A stretch of DNA of 64,000 bases from Eubacteriaceae bacterium Marseille-Q4139 (GCA_018223415.1 JAGTTQ010000001.1:1705365-1769364), one strand, 5' to 3'; positions 1 through 8,387 are shown, numbered from the stretch's first letter. Numbers and translations are program-made. The notes: generated by a model from the sequence alone, not told the origin.

Positions 1-97
1 AATGTGTGTGCTCCTTGTGTGGGTGTTGTGTACTATGGCTATTATAGCCGATTCCGGCTTAACAATCAATACGGGGAGGGCGGGGGTATGCAGACGA

Positions 98-127
98 AAG
101 CGCCGGAACACATGCGTCCCGGCGCTT
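98..127 (-). terminator. Terminator-like hairpin after metG
   Basis: A 9-bp perfect GC-rich stem (AAGCGCCGG pairing with CCGGCGCTT) lies 18 bp beyond the metG stop codon. On the minus strand it is followed by a short pyrimidine tract (TCGTCTG) rather than a strong run of T, so it may be a weak intrinsic terminator. Positions 1-97 contain no gene that I can support. Confidence 0.5.
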
Positions 128-145
128 GCTGCATAGCCTGAATCG

Positions 146-2128
146 TTACCTGATCTCAGCCCCTGCCTTGATATCCTTTTCCGGCGTCATGACTGCCAGG
201 TTGCCTTCGTCGTCCTCGGCGCTTAAAATCATGCCTTCGGAGATCATGCCGGCCAGTTTTGCCGGCTTTAAGTTCGTCACAACCATCAATTTCTTTCCGA
301 CCATCTCCTCCGGCTTGTACCATGCCTTGATTCCGCTGATGATCTGTCTTGTCTCGGAGCCGATCTTAACCTGGAAGCAGAGAAGTTTTTTGGACTTCGG
401 AACCTCCTCGCACTTTACGACCTCGCCGATCTGGAACTGGAGCTTTGCAAAGTCGTCATAAGTGATTTCCGGCTTCTTCTCCACGTCCATTCCGCTCTCT
501 TCTTTTTCTTTCTCCGGTTTTCCGGCATTCTCTTTTTCGGCTTCGGCAGCTCTCATGGCTTCCACCTTCTCCATGACCTCCTTGATGTCCATGCGGGCAA
601 ACAGGATTTCCGGCTTTTCCGTCACCTTCGTCCCGTTCGGATACAGCCCAAACTGATCCATGGCCTCCAGATCACGCTTTTTGGTGTTAAGCTGTGCCAG
701 GATCTTTTCAGACGTTTCCGGCATGAAGGAGTGGAGCAGGGAGGCGCCGATGGTGATGGCCTCTGTCAGGTTGTAAAGCACCGTCGCAAGGCGGTCTTTC
801 TTCTCTTCGTCCTTGGCAAGAGTCCACGGCGTCGTCTCGTCGATGTATTTGTTGCTGCGGCGGAAGATGTTGAAAATTTCCGTGATGGCGTCGGCCACGC
901 GCAGCTTATTCATCTTCTCATCTGCCTTCTTCACGGCATCCAAAACGGCGGCCTTCAAGTCCTCGTCCACGGCCTCGCAGACATGTTTGTCCTCCACGAT
1001 TCCGCCAAAATATTTGTTTGTCATGGAAACCGTGCGGTTCACCAGGTTTCCCAGGATGTTTGCCAGATCGGAATTCATCCGCTCTACCATCAGCTCCCAG
1101 GAAATCACGCCGTCGTTCTCAAACGGCATCTCATGGAGCACGAAATAGCGGACGGCATCCACGCCGAAGAAGTCCACAAGCGTGTCGGCGTACAGCACGT
1201 TCCCCTTGGACTTACTCATCTTTCCGTCTCCCTGAAGGAGCCACGGATGGCCGAACACCTGCTTTGGAAGCGGGAGATCCAGAGCCATCAGGAAAATCGG
1301 CCAGTAGATCGTATGGAAGCGGATGATGTCCTTTCCGATCAGGTGCAGGTCAGCCGGCCAGTATTTCTCAAATTTTTCGCTGTTTTCGCCGCCGCAGTCA
1401 TAGCCGATTCCCGTGATATAGTTTGTCAGGGCGTCCAGCCAGACATAGGTCACATGCTTCGGGTCGAAATCCACCGGAATTCCCCACTTGAAGGACGTTC
1501 TCGAAACGCAGAGATCCTGGAGTCCCGGAAGCAGGAAGTTGTTCATCATCTCGTTTTTCCTGGATACCGGCTGGATAAATTCCGGATGCTCGTTGATGTG
1601 GTCGATGAGCTTCTGGGCATACTTGCTCATGCGGAAGAAGTACGCCTCCTCCTTTGCCGGCTGCACCGGGCGGCCGCAGTCCGGGCACTTGCCGTCTACC
1701 ACCTGGGACGGTGTCCAGAAGGACTCGCACGGCGTACAGTAGAGGCCTTCATAATGGCCCTTATAGATGTCGCCCTGATCGTAGAGCTTTTTAAAAATCT
1801 TCTGTACCTGCTTTTCATGGTACTCATCCGTCGTGCGGATGAATTTGTCGTAGGACGTGTTCATCAGATCCCAGATGCGCTTGATTTCCCCGGCCACGCC
1901 GTCCACGAACTCCTTCGGCGTCACACCGGCGGCGGCAGCCTTCTCTTCGATTTTCTGTCCATGCTCATCGGTTCCCGTCTGGAAATATACGTCATAGCCC
2001 TGCTCCCTCTTGTAGCGGGCAATGGCGTCGGCCAGAACAATTTCATAAGTATTTCCGATATGCGGCTTGCCGGATGTATAGGCAATGGCCGTGGAAATGT
2101 AGTACGGTTTTTTACAGTTTTTACACAT
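146..2128 (-). CDS. metG: Methionyl-tRNA synthetase
   Basis: Charges tRNA-Met with methionine in the cytoplasm, for both initiation and elongation. The 660-aa product starts with a Rossmann catalytic domain carrying the HIGH-type motif PHIGN (residues 22-26). A connective insertion has two CxxC knuckles (CTPC and CPDC, roughly residues 130-150), suggesting zinc binding. The KMSKS loop (GKMSKSKGN) is near residue 305. A charged linker rich in Glu and Lys leads to a C-terminal EMAP/Trbp111-type tRNA-binding domain from about residue 555, the long form usual in Firmicutes. The start is supported by the Shine-Dalgarno AGGAGGAGAAATT just upstream. A T-box leader precedes the gene, so expression probably rises when tRNA-Met is uncharged. 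Family identification is secure. Confidence 0.97.
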   Translation of the reverse strand: MCKNCKKPYYISTAIAYTSGKPHIGNTYEIVLADAIARYKREQGYDVYFQTGTDEHGQKIEEKAAAAGVTPKEFVDGVAGEIKRIWDLMNTSYDKFIRTTDEYHEKQVQKIFKKLYDQGDIYKGHYEGLYCTPCESFWTPSQVVDGKCPDCGRPVQPAKEEAYFFRMSKYAQKLIDHINEHPEFIQPVSRKNEMMNNFLLPGLQDLCVSRTSFKWGIPVDFDPKHVTYVWLDALTNYITGIGYDCGGENSEKFEKYWPADLHLIGKDIIRFHTIYWPIFLMALDLPLPKQVFGHPWLLQGDGKMSKSKGNVLYADTLVDFFGVDAVRYFVLHEMPFENDGVISWELMVERMNSDLANILGNLVNRTVSMTNKYFGGIVEDKHVCEAVDEDLKAAVLDAVKKADEKMNKLRVADAITEIFNIFRRSNKYIDETTPWTLAKDEEKKDRLATVLYNLTEAITIGASLLHSFMPETSEKILAQLNTKKRDLEAMDQFGLYPNGTKVTEKPEILFARMDIKEVMEKVEAMRAAEAEKENAGKPEKEKEESGMDVEKKPEITYDDFAKLQFQIGEVVKCEEVPKSKKLLCFQVKIGSETRQIISGIKAWYKPEEMVGKKLMVVTNLKPAKLAGMISEGMILSAEDDEGNLAVMTPEKDIKAGAEIR

Positions 2129-2173
2129 AATTTCTCCTCCTGCCTGGTTCCTGGGGGCATCTCACTTACAAAT

Positions 2174-2203
2174 AAAAAACCCGCCTTTATATTTAAAGAC
2201 GAG
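2174..2203 (-). terminator. T-box regulated terminator
   Basis: A 10-bp stem (CTCGTCTTTA with TAAAGGCGGG, some G-U pairs) is followed on the minus strand by TTTTTTATTTG. It lies between the T-box motif and the metG Shine-Dalgarno. In the uncharged-tRNA state the T-box sequence would form the alternative antiterminator. Confidence 0.85.
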
Positions 2204-2475
2204 TCATTCCCCGTGTTACCACTTTAATTCAAACCGGCCTTACGGCCGATTCCTCACCGGCTGCACCGCCGCATAAATCACCTTTGCACCGGATACAGTC
2301 TGACACGCTAACGGGCGCTTCCGTCACGACCTAAACCTCCCGCCTTCGCGGGCCCTTCAGCCATGCGGCTCCGGGACCATCTTCACCAGGCACTCCGCTC
2401 CCCTTTCTCACCAGCCGGGGTCTCTGGACGCTTCCCTCCTGCCTACTCTTCCCTTCCAAGCCTTTCTCTTCATAA
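2176..2475 (-). promoter_or_regulatory. T-box leader of metG
   Basis: A roughly 300-nt untranslated leader on the minus strand carries the conserved antiterminator T-box (AAAGTGGTAACACG at 2211-2224), which pairs with the NCCA end of uncharged tRNA. It is directly followed by a terminator hairpin. Upstream there is a long stem I region with AGAGA and GGCTGGTGAGAA elements typical of T-box distal loops. The likely specifier codon is ATG in TGAAGATGGTCC (2378-2380 on the plus strand), matching methionine and the downstream metG. The motif and the terminator are seen directly. The specifier position is inferred from local pattern and was not folded computationally. Confidence 0.9.
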
Positions 2476-2540
2476 ATTTTATTAGTCCCAGTTTATCCTG
2501 TTCCGTTCCTTTTGTCAAGGCGCTGAGCGGAAATTTGTGA

Positions 2541-2714
2541 CAACAGTTCCGCCATGCAGGCATGTACGGCAAAATACCGCGCGGGAGCTTGCTCACAGAG
2601 CAGCATTTTGCCGTATGTGGATATAGGGCGAACGCCCGACATGAATAATTTGACGGCCAATGCCATTTTTCGTTAGCCAATGTAATGGAATCCGTCAAAT
2701 TATGAATGGCATGG
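2541..2714. repeat. Dispersed intergenic repeat A, copy 1
   Basis: This about 174-bp non-coding stretch recurs at 41373-41568 in the same orientation. Shared blocks include AACAGTT, GAGCTTGCTCAC, ATATAGGGCG(A/G)ACGCCCGACA and TTATGAATGG(C/T)ATG. Inside are a large hairpin (TACGGCAAAAT arm with ATTTTGCCGTA arm) and a small GGGCG/CGCCC hairpin. In this copy there is also an inverted repeat of AATTTGACGG (2647-2656) with CCGTCAAATT (2692-2701). Both copies end 123-130 bp upstream of a plus-strand hydrolase gene. No transposase or open frame belongs to it. It could be a MITE-like element or a structured regulatory RNA. Confidence 0.75.
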
Positions 2715-2837
2715 CGGATCTGGCAAAATGTCTCGCGGGCATACGGGGCAGCTTCCCGGCATTCCCGCAGATTTTCAGGGATACGGCCGCCTGCGGCGAA
2801 ATATATTGAACATATATGTAAATCCGGAGGTCTGAAA

Positions 2838-4721
2838 ATGAATCTCAACCATGTTCCCGGCCCGGATTCTGCCGGAAAACGCCCGGGCCAGCTTTTCTTT
2901 CCGGCTTTTTTCCGCAAAAAGAAAGCCGCAGCCATGTTTTTCATGTCCATGCTGGTTTTCTGTGCCATATTCTTATGCGGCTGCCAGAAGGAACGGATCG
3001 ACGTTCCCGGGGAAACCGGCGAATGGCTCTCGTCCGGCCGCGATCCTGTCCGGTCGGAAGAACAGGCTGCGTGCCAGGAGAGCTTCTCCGATTTCTGCCT
3101 TAACCTTTTTTGCAGCGAGGCGGCCGGAAATACCCTGGATCTCCACTATACCCTGAAAAACCCGGAAAGCTGGGGCATCAACCCCGGCGAGCCGTCCCTC
3201 GGGAGCTTCCATCTGGCAGACATGATTGCCGCCAACCAGGAAATCCGGGAGCTTAAGGACGTGCTCCTGTCCTATGACCGGGCGCTTTTGTCCCCGGAGC
3301 AGCAGTTTGTCTACGATGTTCTCCTCGACAATCTGGAAACCTCCCTCACCTCGGAGGGCATGGAGCTTTACGCACAGCCTCTTTCCCCGACCATCGGGAC
3401 CCAGGCCCAGCTTCCGATCCTGCTTTCCGAATACTCTTTTGAGACCCTTAAGGATGTCGAAGACTATCTGGCGATCCTCTCCCAGATTGATGAATACTAT
3501 GGCCAGCTCCTCACCTTTGAAAATCAGAAGGCGGAGGCCAGACTTGGCCCGTCGGACGCTTCCATCGACGGGATCCTGGCCTCCTGCCGGAGCTATCTCA
3601 TCGATCCCGAGGACAATTTCCTCACCGAGACCTTCCGGACGCGCCTGGACGGCCTGGAGGGCGTGACGGAGGAACAGAAGGCCGACCTCTCCGCCCGCCA
3701 TGTAAAGGCCATACGGGAACATTTCATTCCGGCTTATGAACTTCTCATAGAAGGCATGACGGCGCTCAAAGGGCGCGGCATCCACGACGGCGGTCTGGCC
3801 CAGTATAAGGACGGGAAGCAGTATTATGAATATCTCGTAAAAGCCGGAACAGGCACCTCCTACACGATCCCTCAGTTAAAAGAGGCACTGGCCCGCCGGA
3901 TGGAGGATGATTTGACGGCCATCAGCCGGATTTTCCTGGAAGACCCGGATTTTGACCCGGATTCCTGCATGTTTTCCCTGACAGAGCCGGATAAAATCCT
4001 GGATGACCTTCAAAGGCAGATCAAGCGGGACTTCCCGGCGCTTCCGGATTATTCTTATGAGATTAAATACGTCCCGAAATATCTGGAAAGCTCCTTAAGC
4101 CCTGCCTTTTATCTCACGGCTCCCTTAGACGACTTGAACCAGAATGTCATTTATATCAACAACGGCTCTGCCGGCAGCTCGGACGATCTCTACACGACTC
4201 TGGCCCATGAGGGCTTTCCCGGCCATCTCTATCAGACCGTCTATTCCAGGAGCCATGCTGCCTCGCCGCTTCTCTCTCTGCTTGGCTGTTCCGGCGCAAA
4301 CGAAGGTTGGGCGACCTACGCGGAAAATTACGCCTACACCCTGGAAAACGGCCTGACCGAGGCGCAGGGAACCTACTTATCCAGCCTGCGTTCATTCTCC
4401 CTCTGCGTCCACAGCCTGCTCGACATCGGAATCAACTACGACGGCTGGAGCAGAGAGCAGGCCGGCGAGTTTATCCGCACGTATTTTAACGCCGACGATG
4501 AGACCGTCGAAAATCTGTGGCAGACTATGATCGACAATCCGGCCAACTACCTGGAATACTGCTGCGGGTACATAGAAATCATGGAGATGAAGGCAGAGGC
4601 AGAGGAGGCCCTTGGCCCGTCCTTCAACCTGATGGAGTTCCACCGGTTCCTCTTAGACATAGGGCCGGTTCCTTATTCGGTAACGCGGGAATATTTTTCG
4701 CAGTGGCTGAAAAAGCAGTGA
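2838..4721 (+). CDS. DUF885 family lipoprotein, putative metallopeptidase
   Basis: A 627-aa protein with a positively charged N-terminus, a hydrophobic segment and a lipobox-like LCGC near residue 50, so it is probably a membrane-anchored lipoprotein. The HEGFPGH motif (residues 457-463) is the signature of DUF885 proteins, whose HExxPGH resembles a zinc-peptidase active site; substrate is unknown. I chose the ATG at 2838 because a good Shine-Dalgarno (CCGGAGG, 2824-2830) precedes it and it yields a proper signal sequence. The open frame extends upstream into repeat A but has no plausible start there. The gene is monocistronic, read toward oriC and therefore against the replication fork, and follows repeat A at 123 bp. 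Confidence 0.9.
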   Translation: MNLNHVPGPDSAGKRPGQLFFPAFFRKKKAAAMFFMSMLVFCAIFLCGCQKERIDVPGETGEWLSSGRDPVRSEEQAACQESFSDFCLNLFCSEAAGNTLDLHYTLKNPESWGINPGEPSLGSFHLADMIAANQEIRELKDVLLSYDRALLSPEQQFVYDVLLDNLETSLTSEGMELYAQPLSPTIGTQAQLPILLSEYSFETLKDVEDYLAILSQIDEYYGQLLTFENQKAEARLGPSDASIDGILASCRSYLIDPEDNFLTETFRTRLDGLEGVTEEQKADLSARHVKAIREHFIPAYELLIEGMTALKGRGIHDGGLAQYKDGKQYYEYLVKAGTGTSYTIPQLKEALARRMEDDLTAISRIFLEDPDFDPDSCMFSLTEPDKILDDLQRQIKRDFPALPDYSYEIKYVPKYLESSLSPAFYLTAPLDDLNQNVIYINNGSAGSSDDLYTTLAHEGFPGHLYQTVYSRSHAASPLLSLLGCSGANEGWATYAENYAYTLENGLTEAQGTYLSSLRSFSLCVHSLLDIGINYDGWSREQAGEFIRTYFNADDETVENLWQTMIDNPANYLEYCCGYIEIMEMKAEAEEALGPSFNLMEFHRFLLDIGPVPYSVTREYFSQWLKKQ

Positions 4722-4740
4722 CGCGCCCCCGCAGGGACAC

Positions 4741-4769
4741 TGGACAAAAGGAACAGAGTTTAGTATGAT
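4741..4769 (+). promoter_or_regulatory. Sigma-A type promoter of nitroreductase gene
   Basis: TGGACA (4741-4746) and TATGAT (4764-4769) are separated by exactly 17 bp, about 50 bp upstream of the nitroreductase start. It is a sequence match only. Confidence 0.5.
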
Positions 4770-4820
4770 AAAGACAGATAGAAACGGTTACATTTCTTGC
4801 GATAAAGGAGGAAAATCAGC

Positions 4821-5342
4821 ATGAACGAAGTCATGAACGCAATCCTGACAAGAAGAAGCATCCGAAAATTTACAGACGCCCCGATCCCGAGAGACATTTT
4901 GGAGGAGCTGGTAAATGCCGGCCTCCATGCGCCGAGCGGGAAAGGGAGACAGACATGGAAATTCACGGTTATCACGAACCGGGACATGATCGCGCGGCTG
5001 ACCGATTTAATCGGAAGCGAGCTGGCGCGGGAGAACTACGACATGTACCGCCCCACCGCCATCATCATGCCTTCCAACATCCGTGACGGTATCTGGAGCC
5101 GCGAGGACAACGCCTGCGCTCTGGAAAATATCTTCCTGGCCGCCCATTCCTTAGGGATCGGCTCCGTCTGGATCAACCAGATGCAGGATATCTGCGACAG
5201 GCCGCAGGTACGGGCGCTTTTGGAAGAGATGGGCGTCCCGGCAGATCATGTGGTCTTCGGTATGGCTGCCTTGGGCTATCCGGCTCCCGATGCCCCGGTA
5301 ACTCCGATCAAGCGGATCGGCCAGGTAGCATGGATCGAATAG
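4821..5342 (+). CDS. Nitroreductase family protein
   Basis: A 173-aa FMN-dependent oxidoreductase of the nitroreductase fold. The N-terminus shows the family pattern TRRSIRKFTDAPI (R-S-x-R-x-F, FMN phosphate binding), followed by HAPSGKGRQTWKF, the usual APS-x-x-NxQ-W region with Gly-Arg in place of Asn. The C-terminal part (LGIGSVWINQ, ALGYPA) fits the family. At 173 residues it is on the short side but complete. Start is supported by AAAGGAGG at 4804-4811. Its physiological substrate (quinone, nitro compound or flavin) cannot be told from sequence. A strong hairpin terminator follows. Confidence 0.9.
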   Translation: MNEVMNAILTRRSIRKFTDAPIPRDILEELVNAGLHAPSGKGRQTWKFTVITNRDMIARLTDLIGSELARENYDMYRPTAIIMPSNIRDGIWSREDNACALENIFLAAHSLGIGSVWINQMQDICDRPQVRALLEEMGVPADHVVFGMAALGYPAPDAPVTPIKRIGQVAWIE

Positions 5343-5357
5343 GCATTTATCATCCAC

Positions 5358-5390
5358 GGCCCCGGCTTCTGAAATACGGAAGCCGGGGCC
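5358..5390 (+). terminator. Terminator after nitroreductase gene, probably bidirectional
   Basis: A perfect 12-bp stem (GGCCCCGGCTTC with GAAGCCGGGGCC) and a 9-nt loop are followed by GGAATTTT on the plus strand. It sits between two convergent genes and also lies 38 bp beyond the pfp stop. Confidence 0.8.
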
Positions 5391-5428
5391 GGAATTTTAC
5401 AGGCGGTTCCCAAACCGCTGTTTTCTCT

Positions 5429-6667
5429 TTACCATTTATCGCAGTGGTACAGATGTCTCGGAATACCGTCTACCATGATCGGCGGCACATCTCCCTGGAT
5501 CAGCGGGCGCACGTAGTCGAGGAATTCCTCCGTCACATACGTTCCGTCTTCGTTGATCCATTCTCTCGGAACCACCTTCTCCACGTTGGAAACCTTGTGG
5601 ACATTCTGAAGGCTGGTGGTACACTGGTACGGATCGTCCGAAATCCGCTTTAAGATTACCATTTCACCGGTGTCTCCCTCATCAGCGGCCTTCACGGCAG
5701 CACCGCCGACCTGGAACGCCTCGATGATGTCGATTCTGGAAACCAGGTGGGAAGCGGCACGCTGGAGAGTGGAAAGCTCGATTCCCCTCGTCTTGCAGCC
5801 GATTTCATTGGCAATCCGGCAGGCCAGGTAATTGGCCGTTCCGCTTAACTGCTTATGCCCGAAAGCATCCACGTAATCCACGCCGTCGGTCAGCTCGCAG
5901 ACATAGCGGCCATCCGCCAGGCGGATTCCCTCGGAAACTGCCACAACAACAGACTGCTTCGTCTCCAGAAGCCCTCTGACCTTCTCCACAAACTTGTCCA
6001 CGTCAAAGGGAAGCTCCGGGAGATAAATCAGATCCGGCCCTTCGCAGTCCTCTCCCTTTGCAAGGGCAGAAGAACCCGTCAGCCATCCGGCGTTGCGTCC
6101 CATGATTTCAATTACCGTAACAAGGCCTTTTCCATACTCCAGGGCGTTGCTGTCGCGGATGATTTCTTTTGTGGATGTACCGATATATTTGGCGGCGCTT
6201 CCGTAGCCCGGCGTATGGTCTGTCAGCGCCAGGTCATTGTCGATGGTTTTCGGCACGCCGATGAATTTCGTCTTATAGCCTTTGACAATCGCATAATCGG
6301 ACAACTTTTTGATGGTGTCCATGGAATCGTTTCCGCCTATGTAAATAAAGCTTTCAATCTCCAGCTTCTCCAGGATTCCAAAAATTTTCTCATAAATCTC
6401 CGGATCCTCATGGATTTCCGGAAGCTTGTACCGGCAGGAGCCAAGATAAGCAGCCGGCGTCCTTTTTAAAAGCTCCACGTCCAGGTCATTCCGGATGTGC
6501 TCCGACAGATCCACATATTTTTCATCCATCAGTCCCTGGATTCCATGCAGCATTCCATATACTTTTTTTGCCCCTCTGTCCATGGCCGTACGGTAAACAC
6601 CAGCCAGGCTGGAATTTATCGCAGCCGTGGGGCCGCCCGACTGGCCGACAATCACATTCCCCTTCAC
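5429..6667 (-). CDS. pfp: Pyrophosphate-type 6-phosphofructokinase
   Basis: Converts fructose 6-phosphate to fructose 1,6-bisphosphate in glycolysis. The 412-aa product has GQSGGP (8-13), GGNDS (111-115) and PKTIDND (139-145). Asp in the second position of GGND and Lys in PKTIDND are the residues that distinguish PPi-dependent from ATP-dependent enzymes (which have GGDGS and PGTIDND), so PPi is the predicted phosphoryl donor and the reaction would be reversible. I place the start at a GTG (6665-6667) because GGAGGAGG lies 8 nt before it. An ATG 11 codons upstream would put that ribosome site inside the gene. The gene has its own strong promoter at 6703-6731. Confidence 0.92.
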   Translation of the reverse strand: MKGNVIVGQSGGPTAAINSSLAGVYRTAMDRGAKKVYGMLHGIQGLMDEKYVDLSEHIRNDLDVELLKRTPAAYLGSCRYKLPEIHEDPEIYEKIFGILEKLEIESFIYIGGNDSMDTIKKLSDYAIVKGYKTKFIGVPKTIDNDLALTDHTPGYGSAAKYIGTSTKEIIRDSNALEYGKGLVTVIEIMGRNAGWLTGSSALAKGEDCEGPDLIYLPELPFDVDKFVEKVRGLLETKQSVVVAVSEGIRLADGRYVCELTDGVDYVDAFGHKQLSGTANYLACRIANEIGCKTRGIELSTLQRAASHLVSRIDIIEAFQVGGAAVKAADEGDTGEMVILKRISDDPYQCTTSLQNVHKVSNVEKVVPREWINEDGTYVTEEFLDYVRPLIQGDVPPIMVDGIPRHLYHCDKW

Positions 6668-6702
6668 AATAGGTTCCTCCTCCATATTTTTTCTCAGCAT
6701 CT

Positions 6703-6731
6703 ACTATACGCTATTTGAAGCGATTTTTCAA
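6703..6731 (-). promoter_or_regulatory. Promoter of pfp
   Basis: On the minus strand TTGAAA and TATAGT are spaced by exactly 17 bp, 36 bp upstream of the GTG start. It lies in the gap between the MarR gene and pfp, so pfp can be transcribed independently of the regulator. Confidence 0.7.
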
Positions 6732-6755
6732 CTATTCTCCGCACAGGCAGGCCTG

Positions 6756-7211
6756 CTATTTCAGGCTGTTTTCTGCTTCTTTTTCCCGGAACCACAGATT
6801 CAGCTTCATCAGCGCCTGTACTAAGGCCTCTGTCTCCCGGTCTCCAAGCCCGTTCATGATGCTTTCGATCATCTCGTGGTGGAACTGTTCATGGTGGCGG
6901 TACGCCTTCCTGCCCTTTTCCGAGAGCGAAATGTAGACGATCCGTCTGTCCGCCTTTCCGCGCTCCCGCACCACGTATCCCTTTTTTACCAGGCTGTTCA
7001 TGGCAATGGTGAGCGTCCCCATGGTGACGGAAAGCTCCTTTGCGATGGCAGACATATTTTTTGCCTCTCCAATCCCAATGGCTTCGATTACATGGAGGTC
7101 ATTGTTTGTGATATCTTTAAAATCCTGGTTAATTAACGCCCTCTGCTCGATTTCCATCACGTCGCGGAAGAGCCTGACAAGCAGTTCGTTCAATGTTTCA
7201 AAGGTACTCAA
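6756..7211 (-). CDS. MarR family transcriptional regulator (FabT-like)
   Basis: A 151-aa winged-helix regulator. The DNA-binding core is NMSAIAKELSVTMGTLT followed by the wing ERGKADRRIVYISLSEKGR, with the DRR wing motif typical of MarR proteins; flanking helices form the dimer interface. The overall style resembles FabT, the fatty-acid synthesis repressor, but no fab genes are in the window, so its targets are unknown. The start appears to be TTG (7209-7211) with AAAGGAAAA 7 nt upstream; no ATG gives a better N-terminus. A promoter with an adjoining palindrome lies upstream and suggests autoregulation. Confidence 0.9.
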   Translation of the reverse strand: MSTFETLNELLVRLFRDVMEIEQRALINQDFKDITNNDLHVIEAIGIGEAKNMSAIAKELSVTMGTLTIAMNSLVKKGYVVRERGKADRRIVYISLSEKGRKAYRHHEQFHHEMIESIMNGLGDRETEALVQALMKLNLWFREKEAENSLK

Positions 7212-7249
7212 TGGATTTTCCTTTCTCTTCTATCCTGCCGGTGAAAAAT

Positions 7250-7295
7250 AGTTTGAATGCAAAAGTATTATATAACAGGACCGAGTGGTGCACAA
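7250..7295 (-). promoter_or_regulatory. MarR gene promoter with candidate operator
   Basis: On the minus strand TTGTGC (7290-7295) and a perfect TATAAT (7267-7272) are spaced by 17 bp. Immediately downstream lies the imperfect palindrome ACTTTTGCATTCAAACT (7250-7266), which would cover the transcription start. Its TTTGnnnnCAAA character resembles sites bound by FabT-type MarR repressors. Autoregulation is inference. Confidence 0.6.
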
Positions 7296-7397
7296 CTGGA
7301 AAATCCGTATTTCCCTTGAAATTCCGCGATTTTAACAGCTTTCTGACAGTTTTTTGGCCTTTTTCCATGCGTTCTGTTCCATCAGAGATGCTTTTTG

Positions 7398-7922
7398 CTA
7401 CATCATCCCCGCCAGAACAATGCTCGCTGCAATCCCTCCGGCCGTGGCAATCAGGGCGCCTGCCAGCGTCCATCTCGTCTTTCGGATCCCTGCCGTCATG
7501 AAATAGACGCTCATGGTATAAAAGACCGTCTCTGTGCATCCCATCATGATGGAGACCATGTTCCCGGTGAGGGAGTCAGGCCCGTACTGCTTAAAAATGT
7601 CTAGAATCAGCCCAGTCGCAGCAGAGCTGGACACAAGCCGCACCAGCATGACCGGCACAAGCGGCGTCGGGATATGGAGCCGCGCAGCCGGCGCTTTTAG
7701 GATCTCTGCCGCGGTCTCCAAAAGCCCGGATGCCCTGAGAATCCCCACAGCCGCCATGAGTCCGATTAACGTGGGCAGAATTCCCGCCACGGTCTTCATC
7801 CCTTCTGCTGCCCCTTTCAGGAAATCGTCGAACACCGGCTTGCCGGACAGAAGCCCGAACCCGACAATATAAAAAATAACCAGCGGAACCATAAATTCTG
7901 ACAAAAAGATCAATACATCCAT
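7398..7922 (-). CDS. spmB: Spore maturation protein B
   Basis: A 174-aa membrane protein of the nucleoside-recognition/Gate domain family, required in Bacillus for dehydration of the spore core. It has about four or five hydrophobic segments and the family motifs GLMAAVGILRASG, RLVSSSAATGLILD and MMGCTETVFYTMSVYF. The Shine-Dalgarno GGAGAAATT supports the start at 7922. In Bacillus spmA lies directly upstream; here the upstream neighbour is a divergent Spx/ArsC-like gene, so spmA is not adjacent. Presence of spmB points to a spore-forming lineage. Confidence 0.92.
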   Translation of the reverse strand: MDVLIFLSEFMVPLVIFYIVGFGLLSGKPVFDDFLKGAAEGMKTVAGILPTLIGLMAAVGILRASGLLETAAEILKAPAARLHIPTPLVPVMLVRLVSSSAATGLILDIFKQYGPDSLTGNMVSIMMGCTETVFYTMSVYFMTAGIRKTRWTLAGALIATAGGIAASIVLAGMM

Positions 7923-8010
7923 AATTTCTCCGGCCAGAACTTCTTATTTCATTGTATTCCTCTCCGAAATCAGATATACTGATGAATCATAGACATAGAA
8001 GGAGGCTTCC

Positions 8011-8367
8011 ATGAGCGTACTTTTTATTGAATATCCGCCCTGTTCCACCTGCCAGAAGGCAAAAAAGTGGCTGACTGCCCACAATGTAGAGTTTACCTCC
8101 CGCCATATTAAGGAGCAGAACCCTACGGCCGAAGAACTGACTGCATGGATCGCCGAAAGCGGCCTGCCCGTCAAGAAATTTTTCAATACAAGCGGGCTTC
8201 TCTACAAATCCATGGCCTTAAAGGACAAGCTTCCGTCCATGACCCAGGAGGAGCAGATTGCGCTGCTCGCCACAGACGGCATGCTGGTAAAGCGCCCCCT
8301 TATAATCGGGGACGGCTTTATCCTTGTGGGTTTTAAGGAGAAGGAGTGGGAGGAAAGACTCGGTTAA
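8011..8367 (+). CDS. ArsC/Spx family thioredoxin-fold protein
   Basis: A 118-aa protein with the CxxC redox pair at residues 11-14 (PPCSTCQKA). The ArsC-like core continues through FNTSGLLYKSM, LLATDGMLVKRPLIIGDGFILVGF; the KRP motif is shared by arsenate-reductase-like and Spx proteins. Length and motifs fit the YffB/Spx/MgsR group better than a true arsenate reductase, and there are no ars genes nearby. It could therefore be a redox-responsive RNA polymerase-binding regulator or an uncharacterised reductase. GAAGGAGG supports the start. The stop codon lies inside a terminator hairpin. Confidence 0.88.
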   Translation: MSVLFIEYPPCSTCQKAKKWLTAHNVEFTSRHIKEQNPTAEELTAWIAESGLPVKKFFNTSGLLYKSMALKDKLPSMTQEEQIALLATDGMLVKRPLIIGDGFILVGFKEKEWEERLG

Positions 8368-8379
8368 CGCCGGGTCTTT
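8354..8379 (+). terminator. Terminator overlapping the stop codon of the Spx/ArsC gene
   Basis: A 10-bp stem (AAAGACTCGG with CCGGGTCTTT, one G-U pair) has the TAA stop of the upstream gene in its loop and is followed by TTCCTGCGTTTT. It sits between convergent genes and may serve both strands. Confidence 0.7.
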
Positions 8380-8387
8380 CCTGCGTT

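Noticed and set aside
731..2227. A 498-codon plus-strand frame opposite metG
   Set aside because: It is the antisense of a certain gene; the peptide is rich in His, Arg and Val repeats with no recognisable motif, the usual shadow of a GC-rich gene.
2706..2837. An N-terminal extension of the DUF885 lipoprotein by 44 residues
   Set aside because: It would overlap repeat A sequence and destroy the signal peptide; the Shine-Dalgarno at 2824 fixes the start at 2838.
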